Source of the DNA: Muraenolepis orangiensis
Taxonomy: Eukaryota > Chordata > Actinopteri > Gadiformes > Muraenolepididae
Assembly: GCA_027704905.1 (NCBI GenBank)
Contig: CM051013.1
Span: 16,330,801-16,394,800, forward strand
Reading direction: 5' to 3'
DNA length: 64,000 nt
In this document: in pieces, positions 50,776-64,000 of the stretch
Position numbering within the stretch: position 1 is the stretch's first letter
How the letters are laid out: every line of letters begins with the position of its first letter
Translations under genes and position numbers: made by a program
Notes under the pieces: model-generated
Seen by the model: the letters and a program-made list of their open reading frames with translations, nothing else
Databases searched by the model: none
What the model was told of the DNA's origin: nothing

Positions 50776-51995
50776 CTTCGATGGCGGAGGGTAACAATAA
50801 AACTGGACTATAATAAAACCTGGAGCGAGTACAGCAGAAAGCTTGGAGCCGTCTCTTGTTGTCTCTGGTCTGGCGGTGTTGGGGCGACCGCAGGGAGCCA
50901 TGGGGGACGGGCTCTCCCCGCGCAACAGGACAAAAGGAGAAAGTATACGTCACCCCGTCCGTATTCATGCACTGGGTGATCCAAAGCTCCCCCTGCCCTG
51001 CCCTGCCCTCCCTCCCTCTGCTTGTAAATCCTGCCCCCCCCCCGAGATCCCAGTCCCCATGCAGAGAGACCCTATCGCTGAGGCCAAGGCTGCACCACAT
51101 GACCACGGGTACATTAAAGGGAGCTTCACACCCCCCACCTCCTCGCTGACTGTATTGTGACACCTGTTTCACTGTGCTTCGCTCTCGTCATTTGCACAAT
51201 AAAGGCGGCATTCCGGAGTTATTTTCCATTGCTATTCATACGCTGCAGCTGTTTTTTAAATGGCACACAAAAACCACCCCCCGCCTCCCCCCTCCCCCCT
51301 CCCTCTTCCCTGCACTCACCGTATGTGGTGACAAGAACCCCATATTTTTTGCCCCGTCGCAATAAAACAAACTTCCACGAACTCCGCAAACTAGAAACCA
51401 AACAACAGGGGGGGGGTGGGTGTGAGGCCTCGCCGGTGTTGACACGAAATACGACAAACCGCTTAAGCGCTACGGCGCTAAAAATAAACAAACAGGCCCG
51501 GGGAGGGGATAACAAAAGAAGGACTGCATTCCAGATATGGGGCACCCCTGTCGTCCACCACCACCACCCCAAATCCGCCCACCCCCCTCCTCCTACCCCC
51601 ACCCCACCACCTTATAACCACCTGATGAAACGAGGCCCTGCCATTGGTCAGGATCCAGGATATGTCCCGAGTGGAGATGGGGGTGCGGGGGGAGGGTGGG
51701 GGTTCATATCCTGCGGTCGGACAGCTGCAGGGGAGTATGCACCCTCTCCTCACATGGCGAGTGGTTGACGCCAGCGGACAATACCGCTTGGTCCGTCAAA
51801 GCCGCCGCCGCAGCTTTAGAGGAAGGACGGGGGCAAGCGCGGCGAGGGATTTAGCGGTTGGCATTCTGGCACGTGGAAGCCGCGCCACGTCTGCTTTTGA
51901 AGAGCGTGACGCGCATGCATGCTTTATGACTTTGCCGCGTACATACGCTGCATCCGTATTAATAGTACGTAATAAGCTTGTGAGACGCGCGCGCG

Positions 51996-52415
<420 letters not shown>

Positions 52416-53134
52416 TTCACATCGGTGACATTTTTTTATATAAGAAAATGGTGATCTTTCTTAGTAAGGAAAAATACTCCTCAGTGTTCAATTAATCTTT
52501 GAGCAATCAATATAGAAGATATCAGTAAGGAAATGAAGAGCATGGGGCAGACGTATCACACATAATACATGCATGTATTTGAACAAAAATGTAATGGAAA
52601 ATGTAATGTTCACCCTCTGAGATGAAGGTTTTCTTGTCAGCCAGAGGATGGGTCAATGCGACGCCGCAAGAGCGCCATTGAGTAGAATGAATGCAATAAA
52701 ATGTTATCGTACATAATCGACGCAAGTATTCCGTTGCACACACCTCCCACCTCTAATTGACAGCGGTGTTGATTGGGTACAACCCTATAGGTTCAACACA
52801 CTCTTGGTGCTTTTGCACGTACAATGTGAGCACGGTTCCTTATTACGGGGTTATTACTCTGAAGAGGGGTAATGGATGAAAGCGAAAACCTCTGAAGAGG
52901 GTCTGAACGCCTAGTAGTTAGTCTCCTTACTAACATTCACTCACCACTAGCTTATCCAATGAACACACCTTGTGTGATTCAAGCCATTCCCAGGAATCGT
53001 TTGACATTTAGAAAAAAGGCAACAAGGGATCAATTACGACAGGATTTATCTTTACGGATAAGGATTTGCTGGGGCAACATGGGAACACAACATGGGTCCC
53101 AAGAGATGTCCCAAGACATCGTCAGTATGGTGGG

Positions 53135-53136
<2 letters not shown>

Positions 53137-53178
<42 letters not shown>
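53137..53178. repeat. (TG)n microsatellite
   Basis: About 42 bases of pure TG. Confidence 0.97.
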
Positions 53179-53179
<1 letters not shown>

Positions 53180-53652
53180 CCGTGAGACACTCCTCCCCCC
53201 CCCTTAGAAAACAAGCATCAATTGATGCCTTGTTGCAAGAAGATGCAGGTATAAACAGATCAAACTGTGCTTAAAGTGTTGTGTGTGTGTGCTTTATTGT
53301 GTTGATGCTGAGGAGAATAGTGCGTTGAGAACGCTCTGTGATGTTTATCACTCGGAGGGTACAAACACATTCAACAATATTGGGCCCAACATGTCTAATT
53401 CAACTCAAAGTCACACATGACATTGGAGAGGATTGAGTTGAGAAAAAACGTGTTGGACATCAACATACAATTGTAAATGTATGGGTAAAAACATTTCACA
53501 AAATTGACACACTAGAGGCAGTGTCTCATAACTGCTTTAACGTCAATCATTGTCAATAACGTTGTTTTGATTCATTTATTTAAAACAAGGTATCAATTGA
53601 TGCTGCTTTTGAGCGATGGGGGGGGGGCAGTGGGATGTCAAACCAAAGAAAT

Positions 53653-53799
<147 letters not shown>

Positions 53800-56353
53800 G
53801 CCATGGGCTGACCCCTGATACCACACTTACAACAGGTAGTCATGGCAACCGGTCTTAGGGGGCCCGATGTGTTGTCAAGTCTTGCACAATTCTCAGCACA
53901 ACACGCCCAAGGACGATTCCCCAGGACAGAGTAAGTGAAAAATTGGAGGCCGTCGTGTAGTTGTTATACAGTGCGGTCTTTGACAGAAAATGTCTTTATT
54001 GTTGTTAGGATTCCTAAGAGAGGTGTCTGTGTTCGTTATCACTCCCTCCTCCCTCCTCCCTCTCTAGAGTGTAGGCTGGTTCAATGTAGAGGACTATAGA
54101 GAGGGCTCATCTGCAAAAACTCTTTCGGACACTGCTTGAGTCGCTTATGACGTTGTTAATGACGTCATTGTCCGTAATTAAACGTGCCAGATCTGCCTTG
54201 GATAGGGCTGCTGGATGCTGCAACAATACTATGATAAGATAATAATACTTGCCAATAAATACTGACATGAATTTTGTGATAAATACATATAATAATTAGC
54301 GTATTTCCCAAATGTAGATAATGAATGTATGTAATAAAATAGTGGGGGGGGGGGGGAGGGAATCGTGCCATTTTCAGCCATTTTTCTTGAAGCGCAATGC
54401 ATGATGGTCCATATGTGTTTGGGTAGTGACCATCGGTTGTACACTACTTTGTGTGATGCATTGTGTGATACATTGAGGGCCCTTTATAGAGTATAACAAT
54501 TCCTACTCAACATTCGTCATAGGACATAGGACAGCCTTTATAACATCTTCTTTGTCCTTCAGCTATGAATGCCATATTGCAAAAATGATATCAGAAAATC
54601 AAAACAGTATGACAGTCATAATAAAGTAAAGGTCGACACGCCGTGTGAACTTTAATCCCGCATGTGAAAAGCGTCTCGAGACCAAAGAAGAAGAATGTTA
54701 ATCTCCGGCGGCCGACAAAGATGTGCTTCATCCCAGCAACAGGCGACGGCTGCTGCGCCATGTTATGCTAGCCCAAAAGTGTGTAAAGCAGATCAAGGAG
54801 CTGGCGACACATACAGTAATCCACTTGGCAGCTTCCCAAACTAACTCAACCCAAAAGTAATTCCCTCCTAGCTGTCAGGAGCGCTATCTTAATCCCGGGA
54901 CTCACCGTGGACCCATTACGTCTCATGACTTGGGGAGGGGGAAATGGCCCAGTAATTAGGTCTCGATGGTTCCCACACAATGGCTCCCAGGAGCCCTCAA
55001 GGTAGGCCCAATCCCCCTTAAACCCTCACTTGAAAACGGGTCGAGCCTTGCTCGTCGGATCCCGCTGCAAGCTCCAAACTTATCAAACGCCCTTGAGGGG
55101 GAAAAACGACACAAAATCCCCAATTGGCTCGACTGTTCCCAGACCAGTCCTTCCACAAAACTGACACTTTGATTCAGATGGGCGGCTTGGCCGTCCAACC
55201 CGCTAGCGAGCTAACCATGTGGGCCATGTGCCTCTCAAACCATCTGAGGTTAGATTCCAGCCTGTGGTCCAGCCTGTGGTCCACTGTGTGTCACTACCTT
55301 GCTTTTTTTGTTTTTTTAACCACTTTCTTGTCAATCTTCACCACCCTGTCCATGAAGGCACAAAGCCCAGAAAAATTGTTATTATTACACATTAAGAATT
55401 CCCACATTAATTGAGGACGGAATTTGGTTTACAGATAGTTTCTTCAGTCGCACGTTTGTATTTGTTGAGGACTGATTTTTGTGTATGTGCCAATTTAGGA
55501 ATGTTGATAATCTGGCCTGTTGGAGACCTACCAAGTCTCCGCCAGGGGTCAGGCTCAGATCCACTTTCTCTACAGCAGCCATACATGGATCTGAGCTGAT
55601 AATTCTACATCTTCATATTTTAACGGTGAGAGAATGGCACAAATCCCCCTTATGGGAATGATTTATCCAAAATCATTCCCAATCATCCAAAATCAGATAT
55701 AAATGTGGTAGAAGTCAGGATGGAGAGAGGATGAACCACTGCCGATTGGGAACAACCTTGGATCTCAATTGCCAAGTCCCACTGTTACTGGAAATAAATA
55801 AATAACTACATAAAGAAAAGTGTCAAAGTTGATTGTAGTTCAGATCATATCTGTAAAGTTGCCAAATTGGCGGGCTGTTAGGTCATACATTACATTTTTC
55901 TTTTGTTTTCATAAAGATTGGAATCTTGGTATGAAAACAAAACGAATCTCCCAGGCATGTTCTCATGTTTAAGTTGGCAAGGAAAGTATGGTCCTGTAAT
56001 AGCCTGAATGATAAACATTTGACGCTTTACAGCATAACAGGACGTAGATAAAAAAAACCATTTAAAATGAATTGTTTATTTTATAAGAATATTAGTCCAA
56101 TTCATTGTACGGTCTGCAATGAAACATCCAAAGTCTGCAGGCACGAATGAAAATAAACATGCTTAAGTAATTCTTGGCCAACACATTTCATTGTTTGATA
56201 TGTAGGTGTTATAGTCCTCTGTGCATATAATGCATAATCATGTATAATTAATATAGGCCTAGTTGAGATAAACTGGGTACAATGACACTTAATCTCCCTC
56301 AAAATAAAGATTCATTACCGGCGAAAGGCTTGAGGCATCAATTAGGAACTCAC

Positions 56354-56800
56354 TTGGAGAGGTGGTGTCGGTAAGCAGGGGACGCCGAAGACGCTGCGCG
56401 TCAAATTGTCTCTTCGACGTTTTTCACCGTCAACTTTTCCACTGGTCTTTTCTCCTTATCCTCTTATTAGTGTTCTTAATAACTTCGCCGTTTCGCTTCT
56501 AATTAATTATCAATAGTCAACCTTTTTTTTAATTTATCGTAAACGTGACTCCTTCAGTCCAACGTGCGATATGTCCAAGTTCCGCAGCATGTCGGCAGGT
56601 GTACGACTGCTTGGCCACGCTCCTTCTTTCTCCATTACACCGCGGACTGAAACAAAGCGAGCCCTCCCTTGAAACCCCCGAGGAATCAAGTCGACCGTAA
56701 CCACTTAACCATCTCACTGCCGGGATGAGACGTCACCCGGGAGGGGTTCTCACGGTGCCCGGGGGGCGGGGCTACGGTCTGACAGGTCACAGACGCACCA
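56354..56800 (-). promoter_or_regulatory. sema3f: Candidate sema3f non-coding first exon and promoter
   Basis: On the minus strand a CpG-containing stretch ends at a strong CCAA/GTGAGT donor at 56354. Just upstream on that strand lie a CRE-like GAGACGTCACCC near 56727-56738 and a GC box GGGGCGGGGC at 56763-56772. The coding exon of sema3f, 7.7 kb away, has its own acceptor-like site before the ATG, so a distant 5' UTR exon is expected. An upstream ORF of about 60 codons lies in this exon. Ownership by sema3f is inference. Confidence 0.4.
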
Positions 56801-59421
56801 AATGGATTTCACTTCATGGGGGGGCGGCGGATATAGTCGGCCTGAGTCGAGACCCTTTTTGTTATGGCTCTCTATAAGAAGTGTCCACATTATTGTGCGG
56901 TCCAACACAGCCTGTCACGACGAAGAAAAGAGGCCGCGGAATGCAAAGAATCTCCGGGGGGCATGAACGCCCATGGCTTAAGAAGTCGAACCGGACTGCT
57001 ACACAAAGTACAGGATGCACACAAACAAATGTTTTGTTTTAATCGCAGCATTGCGAGTGATTAAGGAAAGCACCGGAGAACGGATTGAGGGACACGCAAT
57101 GCATTCCTTCAAAGTCAATCACCGACGCAGTTAGGCTGGAGTGTAGGCATGCTTCTACTTCACTGCAGGTTAACTGGTCAGGTGTGTGGTGCGCGTGTGT
57201 CATTTGGGCGTGTCCAATCGGCCACCAACCAATCAAGAATGCGTTACAATAACCGTTTTAATTGACTGTCTGTAACTGTAGTTTAGTTAGACAGGGTAAC
57301 GAGAAGTAAGATCCCAAATGCAGTATTATTAGCCATTGCATTTACTCCGTTAAGTTGCATTTGTGCATTCAAGAGTAGTTGTTTTTTTGGACTGCTTTCC
57401 CACAATAAGGCCTAGTTTAAAATAAAATAAAAAGCAGGTCTATTCAACACAAGGTTGTAAGAGTTTGACATGAGTACTTTAAAAACATAGGCAGTTAAAA
57501 AGTCTTGTTTTAAGCAGGTCTCCGTCAACACAAGTGGCCTAGTTCAACACAAGTGGGCTAACCAAACCTTTTGATATGTGCATCCGATATGTCAGTGTGG
57601 CGAAAGCAGACAATTATGGGATTAGGGACGTCTGTTGGGGTATGCAGTGCTGGCTCAATAGCTGGCCTGTATGCTTCCTTTCCTCATTTTCTTTTCCACC
57701 TCTCTTAGCTATAGCGAAGAACTGTTGCCACGAGTCCACAACCATGACTTGGTAGAGGTTTTGTCTTTAATGTGTTATGTTTCAGCCTCAGACTACTTGA
57801 TAAATAGTGGCTTTTTTTTCGCCGGGAACTGAAGCCCAGTTTATTGTACCTAATGCTTATTATTTCTTGTTTGTAGCCAGAATGTGGACTTTCTTGGTAG
57901 TGAGAATGGTGATGCATGTAGCTGATCATTTGGAGATCAATACCTGGGCAATAAACTCAAGTTTGTTAATTTAAATCCCCTGCAAAACTCTGAACTGATG
58001 GGTTTTTTCCGAGGTTATGCATTCTGGAAACATGCACGGTCACGGAAACAACCGGAAAACACATGACTCCCACTGACATTTATATCAACCTGTACTTTCT
58101 TCCTTCAAGAGGTCTCTTTGATGCCGTGCCGTCCTCCACTGCGATGAAAGGCGTCTTCCATGAGAGGAAATCGACATAAGCGTTAGCATACCCTAGCATT
58201 AACCTCCTCTAGCACGTCACATAGGAAGTGTGGGACACCTGTTTCGCTCCTCTGCACACAGGAAGCAGTAGATGCATAATGGGCTCCTGTCCAAAAACCC
58301 CTGTAAAAACGGTAGATATATTAGAAGCTACTGTACAAGCCCTGCAATCACGCATAGGTAGGGAGGTGTCAAGCTACAACCTGCAATTATGGAGAAGGAA
58401 AGAAGGAATTGGTTGTGAAACAGAGATGTAGCCCGAGGAGATATTAAAAAAGGAGGAATGTTGTTAAAACGTATAGGGCCCGTACCACAATGCATCATTT
58501 TTTTTATTGGCGATACTCCTTCATACATATTATTAACCACTGTAAATTATATATATATATGAGATATATATTACCATGCACTTTACTGCAACATTTGCAC
58601 TCTTGTTAGATGCCAAATAGTTGTTGCTGTACTGTACTTCTGCTGTGCAATGACAATACATTTGAATCTAATCTAATCTAATATTGAGAGGACTCAAGAG
58701 AATTGTACTGTCAAATCCTAAATCAATGTAAATATACCGCAACCTTGGCTAATGAAAGCTTTGTTTTGCCAAATCTCATATGACAAACACTGTGGCAAAC
58801 ACAACAATGTCTTCCTGTGATCATTTTACGATTCATTACTAAACAATGACCAAAAAAACACTATACCAACATAATAACTAACGTTCCAACATCCAATATG
58901 CTTCCAAAATGGAGACGGTCATTGCAATGTGATGTCATTATGTACAAGCCCTATTGCGGATGATACAATTTTCTTTATGTCAAACGGTTCTAAAGTCTCA
59001 TTGGCTCCCATTTTATCACCAAAACATAACATTTTAATGGAAAGATTCCAAGATTTAATAATAGTATAAGCATAATGGACACACACAAGTCTATGTGTAG
59101 CATAGTGTACACACATATACATTCCTGATGTGCTTGGATAGGCTACATATCTTCCCAGACCAACCAATCAGAATATAGCACCCTTTTCCGCTTTTATACA
59201 ATATATATAAAGGGTTATGTTAAGGTCAACAATTTGCAATTGTTACATGAAGGGAGGCTATAGCGGATTTGATGGGTTTAAGCATCTGGTGACAGCTGGG
59301 TATGTTTAGACAAGGTTTTGGTTGGGTTAAGGTCAGGGTAAAGATATGGGATCAAGCCCATCCTATGGATAATCGCCCAAAGAAAGTCATTGCAGATGTC
59401 TGACATTTAATTCGCTGAACA
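56801..59421. other. Intergenic region between sema3f and foxp3
   Basis: No coding exon recognised. Holds an L2-like tail at 58562-58685 and sequence likely to contain the foxp3 3' UTR at its right end. Confidence 0.55.
58562..58685 (+). repeat. L2-like LINE 3' tail, copy 3
   Basis: Reverse orientation of the pieces at 18368 and 20845: TTACCATGCACTTTACTGCA, GTGCAATGACAATACATTTG and tandem AATCT end. Confidence 0.8.
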
Positions 59422-59438
59422 GCGCCCTCTGCTGGTGG
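59422..59438 (-). promoter_or_regulatory. CTCF-like motif next to the foxp3 stop
   Basis: The reverse complement is CCACCAGCAGAGGGCGC, a full match to the CTCF core consensus. It lies 36 bases beyond the foxp3 stop codon. Confidence 0.6.
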
Positions 59439-59473
59439 ACAAGAACCATTTCAGACTTGTGAACACAAGGTCC

Positions 59474-63718
<4,245 letters not shown>

Positions 63719-63803
63719 CTAGGAAGAGCAGACAAAACATGAAGAAATCATGGACAACGACAAAGCGGACTCAGAATATGAAAGAAAATAAAGGTAATAT
63801 AGT

Positions 63804-64000
63804 CAAGTCAAGCCAGTCAAGTTTATTGTCACATCAAAGTTATACAAGTATAAGCAATGGGTGAAAATCTTATGTGCAATACCCGATGACAGACAGCAGT
63901 TGTAAAAATAAAAATAATAGAATAAAAAAGAAGTGCATATATAAAATGCAATATATTAGCAAAGAAAAAGAGCAATATATATATATATATATATATATAT
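63804..64000 (-). mobile_element. LINE 3' tail, copy 2, truncated by the window edge
   Basis: AGTCAAGTCAAG, GTTTATTGTCACATC and TGCAATACCCGATGACAGAC match 25760-25860. Ends in an AT run. Confidence 0.75.

Overview
The window is vertebrate, almost certainly teleost fish, nuclear DNA. It holds spliced genes with GT-AG introns, fish-type tRNA-derived SINEs, L2-like LINE tails, a hAT-type transposon and very many long (CA)n/(TG)n microsatellites. That microsatellite load resembles what is known of cod-like (gadiform) genomes, but this is a guess from texture, not proof of species. Genes were called by joining exons by hand, checking splice sites, phase and family resemblance; no database search was run.

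Left part (0-17 kb): a complete lactbl1-like serine beta-lactamase/PBP-fold gene (+, 6 exons, 559 codons), a complete guanylin-type peptide hormone precursor (+, 3 exons, 114 codons), a short-form polyhomeotic gene of the phc2 type (-, 6 coding exons, 310 codons), then only the C-terminal end of a HIPK-family kinase (+), with no kinase domain and a damaged splice acceptor.

Middle part (17-36 kb): two long opposed TG/CA tracts, a coiled-coil gene of the CCDC42/CFAP73 ciliary family (-), a decayed hAT element with a LINE tail inside it, a complete GLUT1-like glucose transporter gene slc2a1 (+, 10 exons, 487 codons), and a complete TRAPP subunit gene trappc6b-like (+, 6 exons, 158 codons).

Right part (36-64 kb): a complete class-3 semaphorin gene closest to sema3f (-, 17 coding exons, 757 codons), with a candidate non-coding first exon and GC-rich promoter near 56.4-56.8 kb, and the 3' two thirds or more of foxp3 (-), running off the right edge. 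foxp3 keeps its C2H2 finger, leucine-zipper segment and forkhead domain.

The genes do not form a pathway. They are an ordinary vertebrate neighbourhood with mixed roles: gut/renal cGMP hormone, chromatin silencing, cilia, glucose uptake, vesicle tethering, axon guidance, regulatory T-cell transcription factor. The most unusual material is structural: repeated perfect palindromes, a 75-bp-arm ATAGT hairpin, a degenerate TTAGGG-like array, nested transposons, an orphan HIPK tail, and simple repeats sitting directly on splice acceptors.
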